Shown here piece after piece: positions 1 through 8,940 of a DNA stretch of 64,000 bases (position 1 is the first letter of the stretch; each line of letters opens with the position of its first letter). The DNA is from an uncultured Pelagibacteraceae bacterium (GTDB lineage Bacteria > Pseudomonadota > Alphaproteobacteria > Pelagibacterales > Pelagibacteraceae): assembly GCA_902532195.1 (NCBI GenBank), contig CACAHE010000005.1, positions 1 to 64,000 of the forward strand, read 5' to 3'. The notes under the pieces were generated by a model that saw only the letters and a list, made by a program, of their open reading frames with translations, had not been told where the DNA came from and searched no databases. A program made the translations under genes and the position numbers.

Positions 1-1
1 A

Positions 2-349
2 TATTATAGAGCAGATCGAGTAAAAAAACCCAAAACAAATTTAAAGTGTATAAAAATAGAAAAAAATATGGGATGGTGTAATGACTCTAAAAGCAAACAT
101 TATAATAAACAAATTAATATAACTAAAAAAATTAAAGCCGAAAAACTTTATCGTAAAGACTATAAATATAATTTATTCATAAATATAAAATACAATTCAA
201 ATAAAATTAAACCATTTAAAGGAAGCGCTATTTTTATTCATCTAACTAATAACTATAAACCTACTGCTGGATGCATCGCTTTGAAAAAAAAAGATTTTTT
301 AATAGTTGCTAAACTTTTAACTAAAAACAGCAGAATTTTTATAAGTTAA
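2..349 (+). CDS. L,D-transpeptidase (YkuD-type) family protein, C-terminal part
   Basis: The reading frame is open from the first bases of the window, so the true start lies upstream; the ATG at 68 is internal. The visible 115 residues end in a lysine-rich, YkuD-like catalytic core: a histidine (codon at 239) followed eleven residues later by GCIAL with a cysteine (codon at 272). In the family this Cys attacks the peptidoglycan stem peptide to form 3-3 cross-links or attach proteins. The usual SHGCIRL motif is altered here to TAGCIAL, so activity is not certain. The stop shares four bases (TTAA) with the stop of the convergent YggS-like gene. The family assignment rests on this motif alone. 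Confidence 0.6.
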   Translation, partial: YYRADRVKKPKTNLKCIKIEKNMGWCNDSKSKHYNKQINITKKIKAEKLYRKDYKYNLFINIKYNSNKIKPFKGSAIFIHLTNNYKPTAGCIALKKKDFLIVAKLLTKNSRIFIS

Positions 350-990
350 GATCTCGGACCAAAAATTTTAGATCCTATTCTTATAAATGTAGAACCATGT
401 TTTATTGCATTTAAATAGTCTGCCGACATCCCCATACTTATCTCTTTAAGATTTAGATTATCATTAAGTTTTTTCATCTCTGAAAAATATAGCTCAGATT
501 TTCCATCATCTGGAGGTAAACACATTGTTCCTATTACATCTAAACCTAGTTCTATACAAGAATTATAAAAATTTCTTAATTCATTTTTATTAATACCTGT
601 TTTTTGTATTTCGTTTCCAATGTTAATTTGAATAAAAATTTTTGGTTTTTTATTAAATTTTTTTTGTTCGTTAGAAATTTTCATTGCAAGTTTTATATTG
701 TCAACCGAATGAATATAATCAAACAAATCTACAACATATTTAACTTTGTTTGTTTGAAGTTTTCCAACTAGATGCAATTTAATATTAGCAAAATTTTTTT
801 TCAAATTGGACCATTTTTCTACAGCCTCTTGTACCTTATTTTCGCCGAAGTGTTCATGGCCATGTTCAATTAACGGCATAATTTTTTCTATTGGAAAAGT
901 TTTAGAAACGGCAATTATATTTGTTTTATTATTGCTTTTTTTTTCAATTTCATTATTTACAGATAATAAGTTATTGATTGTATAATGCAT
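346..990 (-). CDS. YggS-family pyridoxal phosphate homeostasis protein
   Basis: A 214-residue protein of the YggS/PROSC family, which binds pyridoxal 5'-phosphate and buffers its cellular level; it has the fold of the alanine racemase N-terminal domain but no known reaction. The PLP-binding lysine is K30 in the motif AVSK, followed by the typical GHEHFGENKVQEA stretch and a late GMSADY segment with downstream IRIGSKIFG, which bind the phosphate. It is slightly shorter than the usual 220-235 residues. The start ATG overlaps the ATG of the divergent gene in a shared ATGCAT, so its promoter and ribosome site must lie inside that neighbour. Assignment is confident; the exact start is less so. Confidence 0.9.
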   Translation of the reverse strand: MHYTINNLLSVNNEIEKKSNNKTNIIAVSKTFPIEKIMPLIEHGHEHFGENKVQEAVEKWSNLKKNFANIKLHLVGKLQTNKVKYVVDLFDYIHSVDNIKLAMKISNEQKKFNKKPKIFIQINIGNEIQKTGINKNELRNFYNSCIELGLDVIGTMCLPPDDGKSELYFSEMKKLNDNLNLKEISMGMSADYLNAIKHGSTFIRIGSKIFGPRS

Positions 991-1521
991 TTACATAATT
1001 TTAAAATTTTTCATTTTATTAATTCTTTTGAATTAAACTATATAAGAAAATTGGATAAAAAAATAAACCTTATTTATAGAAATTATGAAAAACCAATTAA
1101 TTATAAATTATTAGTTAATTTAAGAAATTACTGTAAAAGTAATAATATTAAATTATATATTGCTAATAGCCTTAAAATTGCAAATAAATATAATTTAGAT
1201 GGAGTTTATATCCCATCATTTAATAAAAAAATGATAGTTTCAAAAAATAATGTTAAAAAAAATTTTAAGATTCTAGGGTCTGCTCATAATATAAAAGAGA
1301 TAAGACAAAAAGAAATGCAAAATGTTGAATACATTTTTTACTCTCCGATTTTTATAGATAAAGGTAATAATAAAAAGGTATATATATATAATCTGTCCAA
1401 AGTCATTAAACTAACAGACAGTAAAATAGTTGCTTTAGGAGGAGTAGATAAAAATAATTTAAAAAAACTTAAATTAGTAAATTGTAAAAGTTTGGCTTAT
1501 ATATCAAACATAATTCATTAA
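985..1521 (+). CDS. Thiamine phosphate synthase/TenI-like protein
   Basis: A 178-residue protein resembling the ThiE/TenI TIM-barrel family. Recognisable pieces are GSAHN (about residues 95-99), the position of the family's GxS-H substrate loop, and ALGGV (about 151-155), the phosphate-binding turn. The N-terminal strand lacks clear ThiE pyrimidine-binding residues, so it may be a divergent ThiE or a TenI-like relative with another role. The upstream frame is closed by a stop at 967-969, which makes the ATG at 985 the only normal start. The stop at 1519-1521 abuts the next ATG, so it is co-transcribed with the TPR-sulfotransferase gene. Confidence 0.65.
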   Translation: MHLHNFKIFHFINSFELNYIRKLDKKINLIYRNYEKPINYKLLVNLRNYCKSNNIKLYIANSLKIANKYNLDGVYIPSFNKKMIVSKNNVKKNFKILGSAHNIKEIRQKEMQNVEYIFYSPIFIDKGNNKKVYIYNLSKVIKLTDSKIVALGGVDKNNLKKLKLVNCKSLAYISNIIH

Positions 1522-3069
1522 ATGAACGACTTAGAAAAAAAAATAATTGAATTAAATTCACAGTTAAATAAAGGAAAATTCGATTTAGCTTTAAAAGAGT
1601 GTCTTAATCTAAAAAAAACTTATAATGAAAATTCATTCTTAGATAATTACATTGGTCTTATATATAAAACTATGGGTCAATTAGATTTTGCAGAAAAATA
1701 TTTTCTTAGCTCTTTGAAAATTAATCCTCAAAATTTTGCAGCTATAAATAATCTCGCAAATACTTATGAATCTGAAAATGAATTAAAAAAAGCAATAGAA
1801 AACTACCACAAAGCTTTAAATATTAAACCAGATTACATCCAATGCCTTATAAATTATGGGCAACTTAAGTTGAAATTAAATAATCATGTGGGAGCAATAG
1901 ATTTATTTTTAAAATCAATAAGTCTTGATCCTTATAAAAAAGGAACATGGGAGGGAAATTTTAATTTAGCAACAGCATATATGCAATTAAATGACAAAGA
2001 AAATGGCATTAAATATGCAAGAAAAACTCTAGAGATCAAACCTGATTTTTCCTTTGCAGACAAATTAATATCTAATGCAACAGATTATAATTTAGATGAT
2101 AGTCATATTTACGAAATAGAGTCGAAATTAGAATCTACAAAATCAAATTTAAACAAAGGAATTTATCATTTTATATTAGGAAAAGCCTATGAAGATAAAA
2201 ATAATTATGATGAATCTATTAAAAATATAATTGAAGGTAACAAAATAGTTAGAGAAGGAATTAAATATAAAGTTGAAGAACATATCCAAAGTATAAAAAA
2301 GGTTATGGAAGAGTTCAAAGATATTGACTTCAAAAAATTTAAAAAAACAATAAATAGTAATAAAAAAATTATTTTTATAGTCGGAATGCCAAGATCAGGT
2401 ACAAGTTTGGTTGAGCAGATATTATCATCTCACAGCAAAACATATGGGGCTGGGGAAACAACACTGCTTGAAAATCAGCTTAAAAAAGAATTTTTTTCAA
2501 ATAAATTTGACTTAAATAACAATAAATTAATTGAAGAAATTTATAAAAAGTATGAAGAAAACATATCTTTTTTTAACCCAGAAAAAATTATCATTGATAA
2601 ATCTTTATTAAATTTTGTTTGGATAGGATTTATAAAATTATTATTTCCAAATTCATATATAATAAACGTAAAAAGAGACCCTTTTGAGAACTGTATATCT
2701 TGCTTCAAAAACCACTTCGAAGGTGGGTTGCCATTTACTTATAATCAACAAGATCTTGCATTCTTTTACAACAATTATGTCAAAACTGTTGAATTTTGGA
2801 AAAATAAATTAGGTTCATTTATATATGAAGTAAAATACGAAAATTTAGTAAGTGATTCAAAAAATGAGATCAAAAAATTATTAAATTTCTGTAATTTAGA
2901 ATATGAAGATAATTGTCTCAATTTTCACAAAAATAAATCTCCTGTTAAAACTTTAAGTATGATCCAAGTAAGAAAGCCAATTTATAAAAGTTCTTTAAAA
3001 CAAAGCGAAAAGTTTAATTATAAAAAAGAATTCTCTGAACTATATTCTGGTCTAAAAAATTCTATGTAA
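1522..3069 (+). CDS. TPR domain sulfotransferase
   Basis: A 515-residue two-domain protein. The first half (about residues 5-190) contains tetratricopeptide repeats with the usual spaced A/G, Y and P positions. The second half is a Sulfotransfer_3-type domain that would move sulfate from PAPS to an acceptor: the 5'-phosphosulfate loop is GMPRSGTSLVEQ near residues 291-302, and the later KRDPFENC segment fits the 3'-phosphate site. The acceptor is unknown; proteins with this layout are often linked to modification of surface or secreted molecules. The ATG follows the previous stop with no gap, and a strong terminator follows the stop. Confidence 0.85.
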   Translation: MNDLEKKIIELNSQLNKGKFDLALKECLNLKKTYNENSFLDNYIGLIYKTMGQLDFAEKYFLSSLKINPQNFAAINNLANTYESENELKKAIENYHKALNIKPDYIQCLINYGQLKLKLNNHVGAIDLFLKSISLDPYKKGTWEGNFNLATAYMQLNDKENGIKYARKTLEIKPDFSFADKLISNATDYNLDDSHIYEIESKLESTKSNLNKGIYHFILGKAYEDKNNYDESIKNIIEGNKIVREGIKYKVEEHIQSIKKVMEEFKDIDFKKFKKTINSNKKIIFIVGMPRSGTSLVEQILSSHSKTYGAGETTLLENQLKKEFFSNKFDLNNNKLIEEIYKKYEENISFFNPEKIIIDKSLLNFVWIGFIKLLFPNSYIINVKRDPFENCISCFKNHFEGGLPFTYNQQDLAFFYNNYVKTVEFWKNKLGSFIYEVKYENLVSDSKNEIKKLLNFCNLEYEDNCLNFHKNKSPVKTLSMIQVRKPIYKSSLKQSEKFNYKKEFSELYSGLKNSM

Positions 3070-3072
3070 AAA

Positions 3073-3100
3073 AAAAGGCCCCGAAAAATCGGGGCCTTTT
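3073..3100. terminator. Bidirectional intrinsic terminator
   Basis: A perfect 12-bp stem (AAAAGGCCCCGA pairing with TCGGGGCCTTTT) closes an AAAA loop. A run of A precedes it and T follows it, so each strand has a GC-rich stem followed by U residues. It lies between two convergent genes, the TPR-sulfotransferase ending at 3069 and the porin ending at 3121, and would stop transcription from both sides. It is the strongest intrinsic terminator I found in the window. Confidence 0.92.
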
Positions 3101-3120
3101 AAATTAAATATCTACTATTC

Positions 3121-4113
3121 TTAGAATGATAATTTAACTGAAAGTTCTAAACTCTCATCTGTTTCAGCAGAAACACCGTTTACGTTATCAGCTTCGTTAG
3201 CAGCTACTCTGATAGATGCAGAACCCATAGTGTATGCAGCACTTATACCAGAAGAATCTTCTGTTATGTTTGATCCACTTGGAGCATCATCTTCGTTATC
3301 CGCTTGGTTGTAAGAAACAGATAGATTTTCGTTAACTGCAAAAGCTATACCGAATTCTTCAACATTGTTACCATTAGCACCAGCAGCTCCACTTTGAACT
3401 TCAGATACTTGGTAACCTACTGACAATGCACCGTTAACATAGTTAATAGCCATAGTCATTTCTGTGTCATCGTTAGCTGTAGCAGCTGACATAACTTCAG
3501 TTTTACTAGAACCATAAGCTAATGTTAAACCTTCTATCATAGAAGGTGCATATGTAATTGCGTAGTTTACGTTAGACGAAGTTTCTCCAGCACCTGATGT
3601 TCCACCAGCTTGTGAGCTAGTAGAAGATACACTTGGATGGTAAGCTAGTGATAATGATAATCCACCGTATGATGGAGAAGCATATCCTAACACACTTGTA
3701 TTTCCAGCACCGTTTAATGAGTTACCTGATCCAGATACTCCGTGACCAGCTTCTTCATAAGCAGTTGGAACTTCGTTTTTCAATGTATTTATACCAGCGA
3801 TACCAACACCTTGGTCAAATGAGAACGTACCCATATCACCCATAGTAATTTTAAGTGAGTTAGAGTCTGTTGCTAAATCTTGACCAGCGAAGCCAGTAAA
3901 TACTGAGTAAGACCATCCATTGTCCATTTCACCTGTACCAGTTACTGATATAGTGTGAGATAAACCGTATGGGTTACCAGTGTCGTCTGACGTACCACCA
4001 GAGTTTGTGTAAGTAAATTCACCTGAACCAGTTAAGCTAACATCTGCATGTGCAGAAAACATAGCTAAAGAACCAGCTAAAGCTGAAAGACCTACTTTTC
4101 TTAGTTTGTCCAT
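3121..4113 (-). CDS. Outer membrane porin
   Basis: A 330-residue outer membrane protein with a signal peptide (positively charged start, hydrophobic core, cleavage after AHA at residue 23). The mature part alternates short polar loops rich in G, S, N, D with amphipathic strands, and ends in SVKLSF with a C-terminal phenylalanine, the recognition signal for beta-barrel assembly. It resembles the Gram-negative porin family and the major porin of SAR11. The start is supported by a strong Shine-Dalgarno (GGAGAC, complement of 4118-4123), unusual among its neighbours. Codon use is more G+C-rich than nearby genes, suggesting high expression. Substrate specificity cannot be read from the sequence. 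Confidence 0.85.
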   Translation of the reverse strand: MDKLRKVGLSALAGSLAMFSAHADVSLTGSGEFTYTNSGGTSDDTGNPYGLSHTISVTGTGEMDNGWSYSVFTGFAGQDLATDSNSLKITMGDMGTFSFDQGVGIAGINTLKNEVPTAYEEAGHGVSGSGNSLNGAGNTSVLGYASPSYGGLSLSLAYHPSVSSTSSQAGGTSGAGETSSNVNYAITYAPSMIEGLTLAYGSSKTEVMSAATANDDTEMTMAINYVNGALSVGYQVSEVQSGAAGANGNNVEEFGIAFAVNENLSVSYNQADNEDDAPSGSNITEDSSGISAAYTMGSASIRVAANEADNVNGVSAETDESLELSVKLSF

Positions 4114-4350
4114 AATTGTCTCCTTTTTTTATTCTTAATAATTATTATGAATAGCGGATTTTTATCAGATCTTACTAATTGATGTTTTTGAAAGTAATAA
4201 AATACCCTATTTTTTTCAATTTTGTGATAATTTTACAACATAAAATTTATTAATAAATTGGCCATTAATTTGTGTTTTTTGCTGTTTTTTATTTATTTTT
4301 ATGAAAATAGCCTTACAAATCAATTTTGGCTTAAATTCTGAGGATATTTT
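4114..4350. promoter_or_regulatory. Divergent regulatory region, porin / DUF3576 lipoprotein
   Basis: A 237-base non-coding stretch separates the starts of the porin (minus) and the lipoprotein (plus), so it must hold both promoters and the porin leader. It contains a 16-bp perfect palindrome of A and T only at 4244-4259 (AATTTATTAATAAATT) that could be an operator. I could not assign convincing -35/-10 pairs. The plus-strand gene has a GAGGA ribosome site just before its GTG. Confidence 0.45.
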
Positions 4351-4917
4351 GTGACTAAATTATTAAAAATTATAACTATTTCTGTAATTCTATTATCGTT
4401 GTTAAATGCTTGTGGAATATATCGCCCCGTGGATAGCAGAAAAATTCCTGTTAATGAAGCAGAAAGAGTTAAAAAAAATATCGAAGAAGGTAGAGGAATA
4501 AAAATTATGGGTGACTCCAAAAGAGGTGGTGATTTTCAGTTTGCCTCTTCTAACCCAATGTGGAGAGCATCGCTTGAAACACTAAATTTTTTACCTTTAG
4601 CAAATGCAGATTACAGCGGTGGAATTATAATTTCTGATTGGTATTCTCCTGATGAAAATAAAAATGAGTCGATAAAAATAACTATCAGATTTTTAAGTAA
4701 TGAGATTCGACCAGATGGTATAGAGGTTTCTATTTTTAGAAAAAATTGTAAAATTTTTGAAAACTGCAAAGTGATAAATTCAAGCAGTAATATTGGAAAC
4801 GAAATTAAATTAGCAATAATTAAAAGAGCTGTAGAAATTGAAAGAATGGATGCAAAAAATAATCCTAACAAAAGAGGCATCACTTTGGATAGTTCGGGAA
4901 AAATACCAAAAAATTAA
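4351..4917 (+). CDS. DUF3576 domain lipoprotein
   Basis: A 188-residue predicted lipoprotein. A short hydrophobic signal (residues 5-18) ends in a lipobox LLNAC, so C21 would be acylated after cleavage and anchor the protein in the envelope. The body (about residues 50-175) matches the DUF3576 type with the segment MWRASLETLNFLPLANAD followed by GGIIISDWY. In alphaproteobacteria this family commonly lies just before leuS, as here, close to lptE, so a role in outer membrane biogenesis is plausible but not shown. The GTG start is chosen because a GAGGA ribosome site precedes it and the signal peptide begins there. Confidence 0.8.
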   Translation: MTKLLKIITISVILLSLLNACGIYRPVDSRKIPVNEAERVKKNIEEGRGIKIMGDSKRGGDFQFASSNPMWRASLETLNFLPLANADYSGGIIISDWYSPDENKNESIKITIRFLSNEIRPDGIEVSIFRKNCKIFENCKVINSSSNIGNEIKLAIIKRAVEIERMDAKNNPNKRGITLDSSGKIPKN

Positions 4918-4958
4918 TTTAAATAAATAATGCAGTTTTAATTTAATAATTTATTTTA

Positions 4959-7502
4959 ATGGAAAGATATAATTTTAAAATTGTCGAAGAAAAATGGCAA
5001 AATAATTGGGAAAAAAATAAATCTTTTAAAACTCATTTAGATTTAAATAAAAAAAAATTTTACTGCTTAGAAATGTTTCCATACCCTTCGGGTAGAATAC
5101 ACATGGGTCATGTAAGAAATTATACAATAGGTGATGTATTGGCTAGATACAAATCTATGAATGGATTTAATGTATTGCATCCAATGGGATGGGACTCGTT
5201 CGGTATGCCTGCAGAAAATGCCGCTAAAGAAAATAATCTACATCCAAAAAGTTGGACTGAGAACAATATTTTGATGATGAAAAAGCAGCTTAAAAAACTT
5301 GGTTTATCTTTAGATTGGGATAGAGAAATCTCTACATGTAGCCCCGAATATTATAAACACCAACAATCTTTCTTTTTAGATTTATATGATAAAGGCCTTG
5401 TATATAGAAAAGAAAATTATGTTAATTGGGATCCTGTTGATGAAACTGTTCTAGCAAATGAGCAAGTAATTAATGGACGAGGCTGGAGATCTGGTGCAGT
5501 TGTAGAAAGAAAAAAATTAAATCAATGGTTTTTCAATATATCTAAGTTTTCAGAAGATTTATTAGAAGGTTTAAAAAAATTGGATAATTGGCCTCAAAAA
5601 GTAAAAACTATGCAAAAAAATTGGATAGGAAAATCTTTTGGTTGTGAAGTAGATTTTAAAATTGAGGGAAATGAAACTATAAAAAAAATAAAGTGTTTTA
5701 CGACAAGACCTGATACGCTTTTCGGATTTTCATTTTTAGCTCTATCTGTTGATCATCCTTTAGCTAAATTATATGAAAAAGATAAAAATTTTAAAAAATT
5801 TAAAGACGAATGTGGCAAAACTGGAACAACAGAAGAGTCTATTGCAAATGCTGATAAGCTGGGTTTTAAAACCGATTTAACTGCAATTAATCCTTTAGAT
5901 AGTTCTATTAAAGCTCCTGTTTATTTTGCTAATTTTGTTCTTATGGATTATGGATTTGGTGCAGTTTTTGGTTGTCCGGCTCATGATCAAAGAGATTTTG
6001 ATTTTGCAAAAAAATATAAATTAAATATTAATTGGGTTGTAAGACCTGAAGATAGTAATGATAATTTTAGATCTGAAGAAGCTTATACTGGTACAGGTAT
6101 AATTTTTAATTCAAAATTTTTAAATGGTCTAAAAGTTCCTGATGAATCAATAGTTAAAACTATAGACTATCTAGAAAAAAACAATTTAGGGAAAAAGAAA
6201 ATTAACTTTAGATTAAAAGATTGGGGAGTATCCAGGCAAAGGTACTGGGGATGCCCAATTCCAATAGCATATAATGAAAAAAATGAAGTTGTAAAAATAC
6301 CAAAAAATGAATTGCCAGTTTTGTTACCAGAACAAGTGGATTTAAATGTAAAAGGAAATCCATTAGACTCTAACAAAAAATGGAAGGAAATTAGAATTAA
6401 TGGCAAAAAGCATTTTAGAGAAACAGACACTCTTGATACTTTTGTGGACTCTTCATGGTATTTTTTAAGATTTTGCTCAGCATCAAAAGATGATTCAGGT
6501 TTCGACCAAAAAGAAATTGATTACTGGCTTCCTGTTGATCAATACATTGGAGGTGTTGAGCATGCTATACTTCATTTGTTATATTCACGTTTCTTTATGC
6601 ACGCTCTGTCACACAAGAGTGATAAATTTAAACTTAAAGAACCTTTTGAAGGTTTATTTACTCAAGGAATGGTTTGTCATGAAACTTATAAAGATAAAAA
6701 TAATAATTGGGTAAGTCCTGAAGATGTGTATTCTGATGATGAAAAAAATTTTTTTTTAAAAAGTAATAAAGAAGAAAAAATTACTGTAGGATCCTCGGAG
6801 TCCATGTCAAAATCAAAAAAAAATACAATTGATCCAGAATTAATAATAAAAAATTATGGCGCAGATTCTGTAAGATTATTTATTTTATCTGACAGCCCTC
6901 CTGAAAAAGATGTACAATGGTCTGAACAAGGTATGCAGGCTTCATATAAATTTATTCAAAAACTTTGGCTAATGCATCAAAAAATAATTAAAAAAGTTCA
7001 AAGCGAAACTAAAATTGATAAACCAGATATAGATTTAAACGAATTTACAAATCAATTAATAAATAAAATTAACACTAATATAGAACGTTTCCATTATAAT
7101 GTAATTATTGCTAATTTTTATGAGATGTACAATTATATAATTAAGATTATAGATAAAAAAATAGATCCAGATAATTTAAAAAAAAATTATATTAAAATAT
7201 TAAGTCTTTTAATTCCAGTTATTCCACATTTTGCAAATGAGTGTTTAAAAGATATTCAAAAAGAAAAAGAATATATCTGGCCATTGGTAGATAAAAAATA
7301 TTTAGTTTCAAAATTTACTAATATTGTTATTCAAATTAATGGTAAAAAAAAGGATTTGATCAAAACAAATATAGATATAACTGAAGATCAACTATTAGAA
7401 CAAATTGTAAAAAGTGATAAGATTAATAAATATTTAAGAAATAATAAAATAATAAAGAAAATATTTGTTCCTAATAGATTAATTAACTTAATTATAAAAT
7501 GA
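4959..7502 (+). CDS. leuS: Leucyl-tRNA synthetase
   Basis: An 847-residue class I aminoacyl-tRNA synthetase charging tRNA-Leu in the cytoplasm. The HIGH motif appears as HMGH (residues 48-51) after the family signature MFPYPSGR, the KMSKS loop as SMSKS (615-619), and the long CP1 editing insertion (about 225-420) contains a conserved TTRPDTLFG segment that removes mischarged amino acids. The C-terminal domain is lysine-rich. Length is near the usual 860. Its stop overlaps the lptE start by four bases (ATGA), so leuS, lptE and holA form one operon, as in most alphaproteobacteria. Confidence 0.98.
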   Translation: MERYNFKIVEEKWQNNWEKNKSFKTHLDLNKKKFYCLEMFPYPSGRIHMGHVRNYTIGDVLARYKSMNGFNVLHPMGWDSFGMPAENAAKENNLHPKSWTENNILMMKKQLKKLGLSLDWDREISTCSPEYYKHQQSFFLDLYDKGLVYRKENYVNWDPVDETVLANEQVINGRGWRSGAVVERKKLNQWFFNISKFSEDLLEGLKKLDNWPQKVKTMQKNWIGKSFGCEVDFKIEGNETIKKIKCFTTRPDTLFGFSFLALSVDHPLAKLYEKDKNFKKFKDECGKTGTTEESIANADKLGFKTDLTAINPLDSSIKAPVYFANFVLMDYGFGAVFGCPAHDQRDFDFAKKYKLNINWVVRPEDSNDNFRSEEAYTGTGIIFNSKFLNGLKVPDESIVKTIDYLEKNNLGKKKINFRLKDWGVSRQRYWGCPIPIAYNEKNEVVKIPKNELPVLLPEQVDLNVKGNPLDSNKKWKEIRINGKKHFRETDTLDTFVDSSWYFLRFCSASKDDSGFDQKEIDYWLPVDQYIGGVEHAILHLLYSRFFMHALSHKSDKFKLKEPFEGLFTQGMVCHETYKDKNNNWVSPEDVYSDDEKNFFLKSNKEEKITVGSSESMSKSKKNTIDPELIIKNYGADSVRLFILSDSPPEKDVQWSEQGMQASYKFIQKLWLMHQKIIKKVQSETKIDKPDIDLNEFTNQLINKINTNIERFHYNVIIANFYEMYNYIIKIIDKKIDPDNLKKNYIKILSLLIPVIPHFANECLKDIQKEKEYIWPLVDKKYLVSKFTNIVIQINGKKKDLIKTNIDITEDQLLEQIVKSDKINKYLRNNKIIKKIFVPNRLINLIIK

Positions 7503-7951
7503 AAAAAATACTAATCATACTTTTGTTTATATTTATATATGCTTGCGATTATACACCCATATATAGTACAGGAAGTGCTAAATTTAAACTTAATGACATT
7601 GAAGTAACTGGAGATAAAAAAATTAATAAAATTATTTTAAAAAAAATTTCAAGATTAAAAGAAAATTCGAGTAACTTAATTTATGATTTAAAAATTAATT
7701 CTTCATTAGAAATTAACCCAGTATCAAAAGATGAAAAGGGAAATACCAAAATTTTAGAAATGTCCATTTCTGCTGATATAAATATATTAAAAAATAATAT
7801 AACGATACAAAACAAAAGAATTTCCGAAAACTTTAGTTACGAAAATAATGAAAATAAATTCCAATTAAATCAGTATGAAAAAGATATACAAAAAAAACTT
7901 GTAGAAAGAATAATTGATAACTTGATTCTATCTTTGGGAACTTTGGAATGA
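7499..7951 (+). CDS. lptE: LPS assembly lipoprotein LptE-like
   Basis: A 150-residue lipoprotein with a short hydrophobic leader and an acylatable cysteine at residue 16 in FIYAC. After the cysteine comes the YTPIYS segment found at this place in alphaproteobacterial LptE. In the family, LptE plugs the LptD barrel and helps insert lipopolysaccharide into the outer leaflet. Sequence conservation is low, so the call relies on the lipobox, size, secondary structure pattern and above all the leuS-lptE-holA order, with four-base overlaps on both sides. Confidence 0.75.
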   Translation: MKKILIILLFIFIYACDYTPIYSTGSAKFKLNDIEVTGDKKINKIILKKISRLKENSSNLIYDLKINSSLEINPVSKDEKGNTKILEMSISADINILKNNITIQNKRISENFSYENNENKFQLNQYEKDIQKKLVERIIDNLILSLGTLE

Positions 7952-8940
7952 TAATTAAATCCTTTGAACTAAATAAACTAAACAAAGAAAAAGCAAATAT
8001 AATTTTACTTTATGGTGAAAATGAAGGTTTCAAAAATCAAGTAATTGTAGAACATTTTATTAATAAATTTAAAAATAAAAAAGTAGAAAAATATGATGAA
8101 ATTGAAATTTTAAATAATTATGAAAATTTTTTATCTAACCTCCTAAATAAGTCATTTTTTGATGATGAAAAAATAATAATAATATCAAGAACCTCAGATA
8201 AAATTTTAAGCCTAGTTGAAGAAATTTTCTCAAAAAATGATGATAAAATATTACTAATACTAAATTCAGGTATTTTAGAAAAAAAATCAAAACTTAGAAA
8301 CTACTTTGAAAAGGAAAAAAACTTAATTTGTATTCCTTTTTACTCAGATAATATAAATACTTTAAGTTCACTCGCTAACGAATTTTTTAGAAAAAAAAAT
8401 GTTAGTATTTCTAGAGAAATTATAAATTTAATTTCTGAAAGATGTAACGGCGACAGAAAAAATTTAGAAAATGAATTAAATAAAATTTCAATTTATTTAA
8501 ATGGAGAATCAAAAATAACTTTGGAAGAAATAGAAAAATTAACTAACTTAGCGGAGAATTATAGTATCTCTGAACTAGCTGATAATTGTTTATCAAAAAA
8601 TGTAAAAAAAACTGTCAAAATATTAAACGAAAATAATTTTACATCTGATGACTGTATGCAAATAACCAGAACATTACTTATAAAATTAAAAAGAATTTTA
8701 GAATTAAAAAAAGTTTGTGAAAATGAAAATAACATAGATGATGCAATATCAGGCTTTAAGCCACCTATATTTTGGAAAGATAAAACAATAGTAAAGAGTC
8801 AAATTTTAGCATGGAAAAAAAATGAAGCTGAAAAACTTGTAAATAAAATAAGTGATATTGAGTTATTAATAAAAAAAAATTCTGTAAATTCTTTAAGTAT
8901 TATTTCAGATTTTATTTTGAACACATCTAGTAAAAACTAA
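7948..8940 (+). CDS. holA: DNA polymerase III subunit delta
   Basis: A 330-residue clamp-loader subunit. It starts with the typical pattern of the delta N-terminal domain (LLYGENEGF near residues 20-28) that contacts the sliding clamp, followed by an AAA+-like lid region without a working Walker A and a C-terminal collar domain (about 200-330). Delta opens the beta clamp so it can be loaded on primed DNA. Last gene of the leuS-lptE-holA unit; its stop shares four bases with the convergent parB stop, leaving no room for a separate terminator. Confidence 0.92.
   Translation: MIIKSFELNKLNKEKANIILLYGENEGFKNQVIVEHFINKFKNKKVEKYDEIEILNNYENFLSNLLNKSFFDDEKIIIISRTSDKILSLVEEIFSKNDDKILLILNSGILEKKSKLRNYFEKEKNLICIPFYSDNINTLSSLANEFFRKKNVSISREIINLISERCNGDRKNLENELNKISIYLNGESKITLEEIEKLTNLAENYSISELADNCLSKNVKKTVKILNENNFTSDDCMQITRTLLIKLKRILELKKVCENENNIDDAISGFKPPIFWKDKTIVKSQILAWKKNEAEKLVNKISDIELLIKKNSVNSLSIISDFILNTSSKN

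Noticed and set aside
3633..3845. 70-residue plus-strand open frame opposite the porin
   Set aside because: It is the antisense of a well-supported signal-peptide porin gene, has no ribosome site and an implausible composition rich in H, Q and R.
6490..6714. 74-residue frame inside leuS
   Set aside because: Out-of-frame product of leuS coding sequence with no independent signals.
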